From Flectonema sp. DT1601 (taxonomy: Eukaryota; Euglenozoa; Diplonemea; Diplonemida; Diplonemidae), in the NCBI GenBank assembly GCA_964019425.1, contig OZ025843.1, positions 124,001 through 188,000 of the forward strand: a stretch of DNA of 64,000 nucleotides. Direction: 5' to 3'. The notes under the pieces are model-generated. The model saw only the letters and a list, made by a program, of their open reading frames with translations. It did not search any database and was not told the origin of the DNA. Below, piece by piece: positions 46,090 through 57,330 of this stretch. Each line of letters starts with the position of its first letter. The stretch's first letter is position 1. Both the position numbers and the translations under genes were made by a program.

Positions 46090-47410
46090 TTTTTTTTTTT
46101 TTTTGCTGAAAATAATATTTTGAGAGGGATAATTGTTTCGAGTTTTTTTTTTTTGTAAACGTACACGCTGTCATAATATCTGTTAAGGAAGACGCACCAA
46201 TACAGAACTTTGCCCTCGGTCTGCAGAAACAGGGCCTGAGCAAGCTCACGGCAACCGTAGGACACACAACATTCAGCTGCCTGTAAACTAAGGATTGTAT
46301 TCACTGACTCACGTAAATTGTTTAATAACATTATGTACGTATTGATGTAACGGGTGTGTGATTTCCGTTTTTTAAAAAAAGTCCGAACGGTTATTTAGTT
46401 TTCATTACTCTTGGTTTTTTTAATTATTTTTATTTCTTTGTTTTTTTTTTTTTTTCTTTGCCTCTTTTTCGTTGCTTCTTGCCTTATTTTTTTTTTTTTT
46501 TTTTTCCCTCTACGAACACAACAAAGACAAAACATTCTTTTAACAACATTTTTTTTTTTTTTTTTTATTGTTTTTTTTTTTTTCCTTTTTTTTTTTTTTT
46601 TCCTTCCCCGAGTATGGCTTCATGCAGCCTTGTGCTAGTGCATCAGAACTATCGAGGACAAATCTCTTTAAGGATTCGTTCCAGGCAGTTGTAAAACCAA
46701 ATTTCAATTGATATCACGACAACCCCCCAACAACAATAAAAGAAACAAACAGGAAAGCTCTACCCAGCAGTAATAAACAAACCAGAATGAGTTTTCGTTA
46801 CAAGAAATAATTTAAAAAAAGGCCATAAGCTGTGTGTTTGGAAAGCTCAGTTTCACAGAGGGGAATGAAAAAAAAAAAAAAGCGGAAAAAAAAAAAAAAA
46901 AAAAAATTGATTCGAATTTTAAAGGGGTAGGTGTAACTCTTTTTGGGATATAGTTTTGCTAGATCGAGAAAAAATATATTTCATCGTGTGATCGAAATAA
47001 TGAGATACGTGCAGTAAAAATCATGCACATAAAACATCATTAAAATCACAGGTAAGAATGTGGTTTTTTTTATTTTTTATTTTTCGCAAATCAAAACCGC
47101 TTGTCCATCATGTTGATATATTTCTTCGAGTCTGGTGTTCGTTCGTTCTCACCACTTCGGAAAAAACTGATTACTAAAATACGTAAATATGCAACCATCA
47201 CGAATGACAACGAATCCTATCGAAGTAAATCATTACGAAGAAGGTTCGTGATCCCTTCTTTTTGTTTTAAATGCCGCCCACTAACAGTAGTGTTACCCAC
47301 TAGGCGCTACTCGCCTCAGATTCAGACAGCAGTTGCTCAGCTAAAAGTTGCTCAACTCCGACTACGAGAGCAGAAGAACCCGCAACACGAGCAATGTCAA
47401 AACTATTTTT
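46090..47410. other. Spacer, no supported gene
   Basis: T-rich runs lie at 46440-46605. A plus-strand frame of 112 codons at 47101-47439 has no recognisable domain and is not called. Confidence 0.5.
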
Positions 47411-47955
47411 TTATTTTATTTTTTTTATGTTATGTTTAAACAACGATGTGAATAGATGACATGAAAAAAAAAAAAAAGAAATAAACAAAACACACCCAAC
47501 GTGTTGTAATTGTAAACCACCCAGGGGTCTCAACACACTTATTGAATACTGCATCAGTCTTGACGACAGTAATAAAAGAGTCCCCAGAACAGAGACTTCC
47601 AGCCAAACAGTTGCCGGACCTTCTTTCCTTCCTGGGATTGCCTGTTTTGGTTGTTTTTGTTGAATATAAAAAAAAAAAAGAATGTAAAAAAAATGAAATA
47701 ATAATAAAAAAACCACACCTGTCCTAGATAATACAGACACATAGCTTCTAGTAGCCCGCAGGCAACAGTGACTATAGGTTCGTTGCGCTTGCTTTCTAAG
47801 TGGAGTCCGTCGTTGCTTTCTTCTTCATCATTTTGATCGTCTTTCGCAGTGTCACCATCACATACTCCGTACCAACAGTGACTCAATACTAGTGAATACA
47901 CCCCAGCGCTAACTATGCTTGCCGGTACTAAAAACTTTACTAATTCTGGTCTCAT
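47411..47955 (-). CDS. Small membrane protein, two exons
   Basis: Exons 47955-47719 and 47641-47411 flank a 77-bp intron (CAG|GTGTGG...T-rich...AAAACAG|GCAATC), phase 0. Exon 1 encodes MRPELVKFLVPASIVSAGVY, a hydrophobic N-terminus, then an acidic loop (DDQNDEEESNDG) and a second hydrophobic segment (VACGLLEAMCLYYLGQ). Exon 2 gives a third helix (VSVLGTLLLLSSRLMQY) and a Phe-rich end that may lie partly in untranslated sequence. There are about three TM helices and no family is recognised. The exact C-terminus is uncertain because a T run follows HVGCVLFIS. Confidence 0.55.
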
Positions 47956-48338
47956 TGTTGCTGTCGGGAGGGGGGTGCTTCACCCTCCCCAATGGGGAGG
48001 GAGGAAGAAGCTCCGGCTTCCCCAGCTGTTAAATAATTAATTCTCTTTTCTTCTCCCTTTCAAAAAAAAATAATAACCAACCAACCAACCAAAAACTCTT
48101 TTTTTTTTTTTTTTTTTATGATATGAAATTTATAACACAAGCTGCGCAAGCTAAATTAGATAGATCAAAAGAAGTCAACTGCATAGTGTTCATCGCTGAT
48201 ATACAGCAAACTCCATATGCAACGTAAGTAGACCCAATCTTGTTTGGACTGTTACGACGTTGCTAAAAAAAAAAAAAGGCTACCAAGGAGAAATCAGGGT
48301 AAGAACTCACTTTTGCCCTGTTTCTTCGGTTTAGCTCT

Positions 48339-48391
<53 letters not shown>

Positions 48392-49010
48392 ACAAAAACA
48401 ACAATATGAAGCAAGTGTAAACCAAAACATTAAAGCAAGAGAGGGAGGGTTACGTCTACTGAAAAAAAAAAAAAAAAAAAAAAAAAACATCTTTGTAGTT
48501 ATTAAGGTAAGTACATCCTATATTATTTATCAGAAGACGTTGTCGAATCTGGTAATTCGAGAGAGACAAAAAAAAGAGGGGAAAAAAGGCAAGAAAAAAC
48601 GTTTCAGCTATTAAACAATAATTATCAAACATGTGGAATTCGCAGTTGTCCAATACAATAATTCATGAGGGACTCAACATGGCAAAAACACACTCTACTC
48701 TGGTAGATCACTTCAAAACAAAACAAAAAATATATAATAAAAAATATAAAGTAAAGTGTAACTATATAACGATAAATAAAAATAAATAAAAATCGACAAC
48801 AGGCAAGCAGAGAACTACCATAAAATGTGAACCACAACAAGATAGTACAAAGTAACAGAAAAAATTTGAGCACTACTGAAAAATAAAAAAAAAGGAAATA
48901 TATAAAACAACAGAATCAGGGTAGGAAAAGAAAAAAATATAATCGAAAAAAAAAAAAAAAATACGATATCATCGAAGAAATAGTGAATAATTAAAGATAA
49001 AACAGGAATA
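47956..49010. other. Homopolymer-rich spacer
   Basis: Long A runs lie at 48342-48385 and 48460-48487. It includes a solo piece of repeat family C at about 48537. No supported gene. Confidence 0.5.
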
Positions 49011-49913
49011 TCAAAGTGTTGCTACCAATGTGTGCCTCTGCTTCTTAACTACCTCATCAAGGGAATGACTGTCTGTCAAGATCCTCTTTCCTGTAATCGC
49101 AGGATGACAAAGTAAGTCTTTAGCAGAAGGAGTAGTTTGGGGAGCTAAACAGATTGAAATTAAATGGCCTAAATGAGGATCAGTTGTCTGGGGGAGTTCA
49201 ATGAACGAGGTCTTCTTCATCTGAAGCTGTCGGGTAATGGCTATTTGTTGAATTACATTACAGACCTCCTCGTACAGTCCCCAAGGAAGACAACTCGTCA
49301 GACAGAAAAACAACAACAACCCAAACGCGTAGACATCAGCTGCAACAGCAGCAGCAACTGGAATTCGAAACGGACGAGAACCTGTAATCTCAATTGCTTC
49401 TAAGAATTCTGGTGGATTAAATGAGACAGTACCACAAGGAACCCAATTATAAGAATCTTCAGTGAGAACATCAGAGCATCCAAAATCAACTAATTTTATC
49501 ACGAGAGTAGATGGGTTTATAATTACATTCTCAGGTTTAATATCCCGATGAATTATCCGTTGACTGTGAATATGATCAAGGGCATCAACCAACTGTTTTG
49601 CAATTTCATGCGTTGCATTCGAACTAAGACCACCCATTTCTGTGACATATCTGTAAAGTTCTTCTCCCTTTGCCAGTTCCATTATTATGTATTTCTTATT
49701 TCCTATCTTTTTATACAGCCTAGTGCACGAATCGTGTTTTATTTGGTTCAGTATGTCTGCTTCTTTCGACAGCTCCGCATTCTTCCTCGACAATACTTTT
49801 ACAGCGCAAGCAATGCCTTCATATGTTCCTTCGTATACTCGAGATGTTGATCCTTTGCTCAGTGATTGTCCAACTGCGAGACCGAAATTACCAGATTCAA
49901 CGGTGCCCTTCAT
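49011..49913 (-). CDS. Protein kinase, Ser/Thr type
   Basis: The product has 300 residues, essentially a bare kinase domain. The Gly-rich loop is degenerate (GQSLSKGSTSRVYEG), followed by the catalytic Lys in CAVKVL, the Glu in LSKEADIL, HRDIKPENVI at about residues 121-130, VDFGCSD and an APE-like NPPEF. All residues needed for catalysis are present. An insert with IPVAAAVAADVYAFGLLLFFCL replaces the usual DVWSLG segment (DVYAFG). The subfamily is unclear; the layout resembles CAMK/Chk-like or NEK-like kinases. Start at MKGTVESGNFG. The first 34 codons and the 5' leader are tandemly repeated upstream, so alternative short transcripts are possible. Confidence 0.88.
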   Translation of the reverse strand: MKGTVESGNFGLAVGQSLSKGSTSRVYEGTYEGIACAVKVLSRKNAELSKEADILNQIKHDSCTRLYKKIGNKKYIIMELAKGEELYRYVTEMGGLSSNATHEIAKQLVDALDHIHSQRIIHRDIKPENVIINPSTLVIKLVDFGCSDVLTEDSYNWVPCGTVSFNPPEFLEAIEITGSRPFRIPVAAAVAADVYAFGLLLFFCLTSCLPWGLYEEVCNVIQQIAITRQLQMKKTSFIELPQTTDPHLGHLISICLAPQTTPSAKDLLCHPAITGKRILTDSHSLDEVVKKQRHTLVATL

Positions 49914-50395
49914 GTATTGAGGTTTTTGACTGTTGAGTGAAATGTGTTAAAACGGATTTGATGGTCCTCTTCAAGCTGTTACAACACACAACCAATACCA
50001 TTATTTAATATGCAATGCCTTCATATGTTCCTTCGTATACTCGAGATGTTGATCCTTTGCTCAGTGATTGTCCAACTGCGAGACCGAAATTACCAGATTC
50101 AACGGTGCCTTTCATGTATTGAAGTTTTTGACTGTTGAGTGAAATGTGTTAAAACGGATTTGATGGTCCTCTTCAAGCTGTTACAACACACAACCAATAC
50201 CATTATTTAATATGCAATGCCTTCATATGTTCCTTCGTATACTCGAGATGTTGATCCTTTGCTCAGTGATTGTCCAACTGCGAGACCGAAATTACCAGAT
50301 TCAACGGTGCCCTTCATGTATTGGGGTTTTTTTGACTGTTTAATGAAAAATGTGTTAAAACGGATTTGATAGCCCCTCTTCAAACTTTTTATTTA
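49811..50395 (-). repeat. 202-bp tandem triplication of the kinase 5' end
   Basis: Copies are 49811-50012 (inside the gene), 50013-50214 and about 50215-50395. Each carries the start codon, the first 34 codons, the leader and, in the first two, an acceptor-like TTGTAACAG. The two outer copies lead into the next unit instead of the kinase body. Confidence 0.9.
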
Positions 50396-51203
50396 ATGTT
50401 GAGATCTCGGAATCTGATGGACCAGGTTCTCTTTAATAGATTGTCAATAACATTAGTAGTGCTTGCTGAGTTTTTTTCAGAAATAATAAATAACAACAAA
50501 ATCTCTACAACATTACAATAAGTAGTAACGAACAAGGCAAAATTTGATAAAAAGAAAACACACTTTTTTTTTTTTTTTTCTTTTTTTTTTTCGTATTTCT
50601 GTTGTGATTCCAGATGGCACTGCAACACCACGAACGGGTTTTTGCTTGCACGTATTCCTCTTCTACTTTCTTCTTCTTTTTTTTTTTTTTTTTTTTCCTG
50701 CTCAATGTGGTTATTGATTTTTTTTTAACTATTTTTTATTTCGTTTCTTTCCGCCTATTTTCTTTTTTTTTTTTTCTTTTCCGCTATTCTCTTTTTTTTC
50801 AAATGCTTTTTTTTTTTTTTTTTAAAGGAAAAATAAAATATGTTCTACTACGAGGAAAAACAGTGAGACAACGGCGGCATAGTTCCCTCCCTCCTCTAGT
50901 CAGCTTATGTAGGGAGGCATGAAGTCTGAAAAATTCATGACCGTCTGTCGTTCTTGTACAGGAGTTTTCTCGTAGAATAGACTTTAAAAAAAAAAAAAAA
51001 AAAAAACTGTTATAACAACATCTTACCAATTTCTTTTTCAACTCAAAACTCAGGAACTGACAGCATGCTCTCCCAGTGGTGGACCTCAAACAAGCAACGC
51101 GCGCATGACATGCTGCGTGGATCACAACTCAGCAGGTTTGCAATTTAAAAAAGAAAACGGCAAAACGAAACGAATTACCGACTAATATTAAAATATGATA
51201 GGC
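50396..51203. other. Spacer upstream of the kinase repeats
   Basis: T runs are interleaved with short normal-composition pieces. No gene is seen. Confidence 0.5.
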
Positions 51204-52428
51204 CTACTGAGCAGGGGCAGCAGCAGGAGCAGCAGGTGTGGCAACACTGTTTTTTTTATTTTATTTTATTTAATTTTTTTTTTTTTTTTTTTGTTTACTC
51301 ACGACGTAATACTATAAAACAGGAGACTGAAAACATACGGAGGAGGGAGAGGAATATCCTCTCTCAAACGTGGCTTTACATCTGGAACGTATACGTGGAG
51401 ACGCTCCATTAGATGAACTTGGGTTCTTGTAAGCTTGCTTAGGTAGTTAACCATAAGAAGATCCTGAGTAGTACTGTTGAATAGTTTATCAAATGCTTCT
51501 GGAGTTACTGGTGGTATCGATTGAATTAGTGAAAGAAGTTCACGACCAATTTCTGGATCTTCATTTTCCTTACCGTCAACAACTTCAGTAACGAAGTCTA
51601 AAGTCTTCTTTAAAACAGAATAAACCTGAAGGAGTTGTTTGTGAACTTGTTCAAACGGTTGTCTATCTCCGTATGAAGTTGACATGCTGATTCCTTGTCT
51701 TACACTCTTCTTCTGACAACTTTGAAGGTCATCTGTTGGAAGAGTCTCTGGGAGACCTTCAATGACTGGTTTCAGTACTATGTGACGGTTTTGAATCATT
51801 GTGTCAAGAGCGATCTTTTCAACCTCTGATCTCGTCTGTGTTATTGGTTTTATATATTGTTAAAGAAGGCTGATTTGGAAAAAGAAAATTGAGAGAGAGA
51901 GAAAAAAAAAAAAAGTTAATAACAAACTTTCCAGTGGATAGGAGTCTCTTGGAACATCGACTCCATCTCTTCTCCAGCTATTTTAGCTGAAGACATAATA
52001 AGACAGCGAGGGTTTAGAGTAGAATCAGTGAGTGAGCAATCCATGATGATGTTAACAAATGGAACTCCTTTCAATGAAGTTGAGAATTTCTCATGGAGAC
52101 CCCTCGAGACAACTGGGTCGTATGTCGATGAGTACCAACCCACAGCTCTGTCTTTTTGGTAGATCTTCTTGTGGAGGTTTGCCATTTCTCCTTGAAACAG
52201 AACATCCCAGTTTACAACATCACCTTGCTTGGTGTGTTTTACAGGAAAGCAGGCTCTTACTTCTAACACACCTCCTACCATTCCTCCCATCAACCATCCG
52301 AAAACTTCTTCAGCGTGTTTTACTTCCCCAGATTCAGATTCCTTCTTGAACTCTCTTTTAGTGTAACGATCTAACATACACATACCAACCAACGGGTCGA
52401 TGTGTACTGGGGGGAAATTAGTAGCCAT
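51204..52428 (-). CDS. eIF3f: Translation initiation factor eIF3 subunit F (three exons)
   Basis: Exons 52428-51928, 51835-51303 and 51246-51204. Junctions are AAA|GTTTG...CACAG|ACGAG (phase 0) and CGTC|GTGAGT...ACAG|TGTTG. The protein (about 358 residues) starts MATNFPPVHIDPLVGMCMLD, an MPN domain with VFGWLMGG and VGWYSSTYDPV but without the metal-binding JAMM residues, as expected for eIF3f. Exon 2 holds TRSEVEKIALDTM, continuing the MPN fold, and the helical C-terminus (TQDLLMVNYLSKLTRTQVHL, typical of the family). Exon 3 adds a short Ala/Pro tail ending PAPAQ. It is part of the eIF3 complex on the 40S subunit. The third exon is supported by an uninterrupted frame only. Confidence 0.9.
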
Positions 52429-52683
52429 CGTTTATGGGAGATATCTGAAAAAAAAAAAAAGATTTAAATAATGTGTTGTTTTTTTTTTTATGTTAACTAA
52501 TGAATGTAGTTGTAACCTCAAACCTTACTGTAATCTACCAGCTCTGTTGAAAAAAAATTGAAAATAAAAAGGGGGTAAAAAAAGAAAAAGAAAGAAACAG
52601 ATGATACCCATAGTTTCATTACGCTCGTGAAAATGGTTAAGTAAAACAACATGTGTAAAAAAAAAAAAGAAAAAAACGTGTAG

Positions 52684-53055
52684 TTATGGTTCTTTAAAGT
52701 GAACTTTATGGTTAGCAGTATCGAAGGTGACGGCGAAATGTTTAAAGACCCCCCTTCTTCCTAATATTGGTTGTGGCATTGGAGGAGCGCTACTATTTAA
52801 CCATGCTACAGGAGCTGAGAATGATGGTTTGTTTCCGATTTTTACAATCATATCTCTTTTCACATAACCACCACCTCCAGTATCAGTTATGTATTTTTGT
52901 TGTGTGTCTTTCTGTGATGATATAAATCCCAAACTAGTTCCTGTATTGTGATCAATAACACTCATGAAGGCACCACTATCAACCAGAACTCGTTTATTAA
53001 TAAACCGTCCACTAGGTCCCTTCATACTGACGTTATGTGTCGGAGCCCAGTTCAT
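52684..53055 (-). CDS. Retropepsin-like aspartic protease domain protein
   Basis: The product has 123 residues from MNWAPTHNVSMKG. The active-site motif is LVDSGAFMSVI and the C-terminal hydrophobic flap partner is PILGRRGVF, with an AVTFDTANHKVHF end: a single-domain fold that would work as a dimer, like Ddi1 and related proteins. No RT or other retroelement part adjoins it, so a host origin is likely. The frame stays open for 7 codons upstream of the ATG to an acceptor-like AAATTACAG, so an upstream exon is possible; a candidate frame with NDSEWPPPGTF lies at about 53165-53205. Substrate unknown. Confidence 0.7.
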   Translation of the reverse strand: MNWAPTHNVSMKGPSGRFINKRVLVDSGAFMSVIDHNTGTSLGFISSQKDTQQKYITDTGGGGYVKRDMIVKIGNKPSFSAPVAWLNSSAPPMPQPILGRRGVFKHFAVTFDTANHKVHFKEP

Positions 53056-53076
53056 TGTTTCTGGTATGTGAGATCC

Positions 53077-53927
53077 TGTAATTTAAAATAAACTTTTTAT
53101 CTAAAACTGTTGTTTTTTTTTTTTTTTTTTATATGTATAAAAAAGAAATTTAAAATACGACAAGAATGTCCCTGGTGGTGGCCATTCAGAATCATTTAAG
53201 AATATAAGTTGTTTTTTTTTTTTTTTTTTTTTTTTTTTGTGGTAAGTTTTCCTTGATGTAGAGAAGCTTTTCCATGGAGAAAACAAGAAAAGGAGGAAAA
53301 AAAAATCTTCATTCGGCGTTATCTAACAGTCTCGGCTCAGAAAGGTGGTCAACGGAAGACCAAAGAAATAGTCACACTACAAGAGATAGTTAGAAGTGGC
53401 TACTTTGTGAAGAAGCACGCCTTGTTTGCAAAGACGAATTTAAGTTATTTCTTTTTAATTTTTTTTTTTTTTTTCCTTCTTTAGCCTCTAGTTAGAGTTT
53501 AAGAACGAAAAAAAAAAAAAAAAAAGAGAGGAAAAAAAAAAAAAAAAAAAAAAAGAGGAAATCAATTGTTTTGCATGTTTTCTCAGAGTTAGTGGTAATA
53601 TTATTAATTTTTTTTTTTTTTTTTTTGGAAAAATTCCTAGTAAATTTAATTACAGCAATGCCCCCCCAGCATTCAGCTGTATAGCACACAGTTTATACGT
53701 GTGATCGACGCCGTTGACACATCGGCACAGCGCGTGTGCAATCCGTCAATAATAAGCAGCAGGGGAGCACAAAAAAAAAAAAAAAAAAATAGCCGATTTT
53801 TAAGACGAGATTTTCTGAGTTAAAAAAAATTAAGACAACAAAAAAAAAAAAAAAAAAAAAAATGAACGTATTTAAGTTGGTTTTCAGATGATTTTTTTTT
53901 TTTTGTTTGTAGACAAAAAAATATTTT
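53077..53927. other. Homopolymer-rich spacer
   Basis: A and T runs (53207-53238, 53509-53555, 53596-53616, 53770-53790). Apart from the candidate exon noted for the aspartic protease, nothing coding is seen. Confidence 0.5.
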
Positions 53928-54800
53928 TTACATCTTCGAAATGGCGCTGCTGAGAGGACCTCCGTTGAGAATACATTGACGGATGGATTTATTCTCAAGC
54001 TGAAGTACCCTATCCATTTCTTCTACTAAATGTCCATTCACCAGAGCCTTCGATGCTTGGAGAGAGAAAATATTCTTAGACGCTAAATCCCTTGCAAGAG
54101 CAAGGGATTTTGGGATAACTTCACCAGCTGGACAGACCTCAGTGACCAATCCCATCTTTTCAACGTCCCTAGGGTAGAACCATTCACCTCTCATAAGTAG
54201 GTCTTTTGCCTTAGAATATCCAATCAAAGCAGGAAGGATTCTTGAAGAACCAAGTTCAGGAGTAATCCCTAATTTTGTGAATGGGTATTTAAATTTACTG
54301 TCTTCTGATACGATTGTGAAATCGAAAAAGTTGCACAATACGATATTAGTAGCTCCACCAACAGCCAAGCCGTTAATTGCCCCGACACAAATCTTTGGAT
54401 ATTTCCAAAAAGCTAAAGTCCAAGTGTGCATAGCAATGTCATTCATGACTTGCCAGTACATTCCGATCTTTTTGTAGTATTTAATTATTTCCATCGGCGC
54501 GACAACTTTCGGTGCTCCCTTCTTTCCTGGTTTCAGCTGAGCTCCACTGCTGAACGCCTTGCCAGCACCAGTCCAAACCAAAACTTTAATTCCCTCAGTA
54601 CGCTTAGCGTATTCCATAATAAACAACGATTCGTTTATCATCGCTGGGGAGATTGCGTTCATAGTTTCTGGAGTATTCCATGTGATTAAAACTACTCCGG
54701 TTTCACGTTCCCACTGAAACTTAACTGCAACCGGAGTGTACTCTACAGTCCTACCGTCTTCGTAGTATAAGTTAATGCTGCTTGTTGGTACAGAGTCCAT
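53928..54800 (-). CDS. Enoyl-CoA isomerase (ECI2-like), PTS1-like C-terminus
   Basis: The product has 290 residues of the crotonase fold. The CoA-binding/oxyanion block is AFSSGAQL and the second oxyanion Gly is in NGLAVGGATNIVL. The position after the usual LG is KLGITPELGSSRIL, which has the PE-x-x-SS pattern of delta3,delta2-enoyl-CoA isomerases (catalytic Glu) rather than the second Glu pair of hydratases. This points to isomerisation of 3-enoyl-CoA in beta-oxidation of unsaturated fatty acids. The protein ends Ser-Lys-Met, an accepted variant of the peroxisomal PTS1 signal, so peroxisome or glycosome location is likely. There is no mitochondrial presequence. The ATG follows an A-rich leader with CAAA repeats. 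Confidence 0.88.
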   Translation of the reverse strand: MDSVPTSSINLYYEDGRTVEYTPVAVKFQWERETGVVLITWNTPETMNAISPAMINESLFIMEYAKRTEGIKVLVWTGAGKAFSSGAQLKPGKKGAPKVVAPMEIIKYYKKIGMYWQVMNDIAMHTWTLAFWKYPKICVGAINGLAVGGATNIVLCNFFDFTIVSEDSKFKYPFTKLGITPELGSSRILPALIGYSKAKDLLMRGEWFYPRDVEKMGLVTEVCPAGEVIPKSLALARDLASKNIFSLQASKALVNGHLVEEMDRVLQLENKSIRQCILNGGPLSSAISKM

Positions 54801-55139
54801 TTTTTTGTTTTTGTTTGTTTGTTTTTTTTTTAAATATTTTTGTCCTAATTAAAAAACATAAAAAGTTCAGTTTCAATAAGCCAACACACACACACACAAA
54901 AAAAAATTTTTTTTTCACAATATCCCCCCACTACATTCACTGTCAGGATTTTTTCGTTGGGCTCATTATTGTGTGTTGTTGTGTTTTTTTCTGTTTTCTT
55001 TTGAATTATATCAGACAATAAAAAAAACATATATCCACGGCACATAATGAAATTGTCATTTATTCTGATAATGCTCGGTGCTTTTTTTTTTTTGGGAGAG
55101 AGAGTGTTCCCAAATTCAGCAACAAAGACCTTCTGTTTC

Positions 55140-55170
<31 letters not shown>

Positions 55171-55173
<3 letters not shown>

Positions 55174-55305
55174 TGTCGGAGAAGAAACCATTCAGATTGG
55201 GGGGAATAACTGTTCGAGTTTGTACATAAAATACAAATGTTGTCATCAATTAACTAAACAGTCCAAAGCTCTTCCAACCTTCTTACGAAGAAACCATTCA
55301 GATTG
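55171..55305 (+). repeat. Partial copies of hairpin family H
   Basis: GTCGGAGAAGAAACCATTCA at 55174, and again from CGAAGAAACCATTCAGATT at 55283, repeat the left end of the 106-bp element; the first also follows a long T run. Satellite-type sequence lies between them. Confidence 0.6.
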
Positions 55306-55358
55306 GGGGGGAAGTGAGTGTAAGTGAAAAATAGACAAAAAAAAAAAAAAGAAAACAC

Positions 55359-55563
55359 AGTGGGGTAACTTGATACTAATATTAAATGGAAAGCAACTTG
55401 AAACTGGCAAAAACGAGAATAGGGTTCAGCCAAACCTAGTTGCAATGTAAGAAATCAACAGTTGGTATCGATAAAAAATCCCATATGTGCTGTCGAATAT
55501 GGGGATTCGGGGGCCACGTACTACAGGTTGAGCGCCCCATGCCCTGTAGCCCGTTACAGCTTA
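55359..55563 (+). repeat. Dispersed repeat family B, copy 3
   Basis: Same order of blocks as copies 1 and 2, with the same right end GCCCGTTACAGCTT. It lies just 3' of the Cys-rich zinc-protein gene. Confidence 0.8.
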
Positions 55564-55684
55564 AAATAGTATTCCTTCACACTTCAAAGGTAAATAAATA
55601 GTAAAGGAAATTTAAAAAAAGAAAACTATTTTTGCAAAAATAATAAAGGAAATAAAATATAAATTATTTCTGGTTCGTAGCACA

Positions 55685-56146
55685 CTACCAGTAAAGATGC
55701 ACATCTCGCAATACTTTGCTGCGAGTGATAATAAAATTCGTCTGCTTTGCTCTCGAAAGACTTTGCAATGGATTTGGTGTGCTTAAGCCACGTAAATTAA
55801 ATTGTCTTCCAGTCTGGGATTCCGTAGCACCACACGCAGTGCAGATGAACGATCCCAAACTCAAACAAACATCATAATCACAATCTTTTTGTCTACATTG
55901 GAATGCAAGATTATAAGTGGTTTGCGGCATGTTGCGGTCACAGATGCTACAGTACATATTACTACTTACTTTCACAAATTTCAGGTTCTGTCCTGCTGAA
56001 AACGCCGTACAAAGATCGTACAATAAAAAAACAGGGTTTGCACTGCTGTCCAATAGAGTACGAAGCAGCAGGCTGACGGGGCACAACATGCCATCGCTAG
56101 CACTCCACTTGTCTGAATAGACAGAATTCAGTGATTTACTTTTCAT
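55685..56146 (-). CDS. Cys-rich zinc-binding protein, family unknown
   Basis: The product has 153 residues. The central 50 residues hold three CxxC-type pairs: YCSICDRNM, FQCRQKDCDYDVC and SFICTACGA, consistent with two bound zinc ions and resembling treble-clef or PHD/ZZ-type fingers without a clear match. The flanks are hydrophobic N-terminally (SLLLRTLLDSSANPVFLLYDL) and basic C-terminally. The start at MKSKSLNS is uncertain; the region upstream to 56349 is open in other frames and has acceptor-like CAG sites, so a further 5' exon is possible. Confidence 0.55.
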   Translation of the reverse strand: MKSKSLNSVYSDKWSASDGMLCPVSLLLRTLLDSSANPVFLLYDLCTAFSAGQNLKFVKVSSNMYCSICDRNMPQTTYNLAFQCRQKDCDYDVCLSLGSFICTACGATESQTGRQFNLRGLSTPNPLQSLSRAKQTNFIITRSKVLRDVHLYW

Positions 56147-56847
56147 ATCACCGACAGAGTGAACAATGTGAAGAACAACGACTTTGTAGGGTCGGAAGGG
56201 GGAAACAAAAAAACAAACAAAAAACGGAAGCTACTTTCTTTACTGAGCAACAACAAAGTAAAAAGTGTAACAACTGTAAAGTTAGTGCAGCCAAGTAAAC
56301 ATAGTACAAGGAATCCCAGAAGGGAACCAATTGCTTTGGATCGATCCAAACACCATCACATTGACTTGGTTAGATAATCAGTAACATCACCCACAGTGAA
56401 AGGGTAGGCATTTGAATAAACTGAACGCCCAACAAATTGGTACGAAACAAAACTTCGTAAAGTACTTCAATAAATTGGTTTTCACATAAAAAAGATCTTT
56501 TAAACACTTAACCTCGATGAGTGTGTTCTGAAGGTGGCCAGAATGGAAAGTTTTTTTTTTTTTTTTTTGCTTGGCTAGTAGTTATCAGCCAATCAAAGCA
56601 AAAATTCGTAAGACAACAAACAAACAATGGCTGGTTTCGGGCTAAAATCAAAAAAAAAGAATTCCCTAGACCATTCCCCTTACCCCCAGTCATCTTCAGT
56701 GAAGAAAGTAAGGGGGACACTTGCGGTGTCAGACCTGTTCTACTCATCGCCCGCATCACTTACGAGCCGTTGAACCTCAAAAGTAAAAAGAGAATACTCC
56801 CCACTTACAAATATTCTTTTTTTTTTTTTAATATTATTTCACGATAT

Positions 56848-57003
56848 TGGTGAAACTTTTGACATCATTAAAAAAAGTAACAACTTTTTTTTAGGGTATT
56901 AAAAAAAAACAAAATTAACATTAAAGTACCTTGACTGAAAAGGTAACGTTTAAATGAAAAACATAAAAAAGAGAAATATTTTTTTTTTATCTTATTGATC
57001 AGG
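56848..57003 (+). repeat. Dispersed repeat family C, copy 3
   Basis: Shares the GTGAAACTTT, AACAACTTTT, CCTTGACTGAAA and TTATTGATCAGG blocks with copies 1 and 2. Confidence 0.65.
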
Positions 57004-57225
57004 AGGGGAGAAATGAAAAGAAATCAGGCAAAAAGTCCCCCCGTGAAAACGAGAGAACAACAATCCAACGACAACATCGGGAATAGGTTCTCAGAACCCG
57101 CAACATCGATTGCTAAATACAACCAAAACCAATAAAATATCTCAAAAAAAAAAAGACAATTAAGTAGGACGTACTAGTCTACTACCACCTAGAAATATAA
57201 ACTTCGTGGCATTCTTTTTTTTTTT

Positions 57226-57330
57226 GCACCGACGAAGTCGGAGAAGAAACTATTCAGATTAAGAGCCGTTATTTATTATGTCATGTTATCTATTTCCCTG
57301 TGAGCCAGTAAAACTAGCTGCGATCAACAA
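57226..57330 (+). repeat. Hairpin repeat family H, intergenic copy
   Basis: Same ends as the IFT80 intron copy, also preceded by a T run, with a perfect CCGAC-GAA-GTCGG hairpin. It lies in the spacer downstream of the polycystin-like gene. Confidence 0.85.

Noticed and set aside
47101-47439. 112-codon plus-strand frame rich in basic residues
   Set aside because: No domain and no supporting signals; opposite to the gene direction.
48127-48232. Plus-strand exon-like frame (MKFITQAAQAKLDRSKEVNC) followed by GTAAGT
   Set aside because: Only about 33 codons, no domain, no clear next exon, and against the strand of all other genes; chance is likely.
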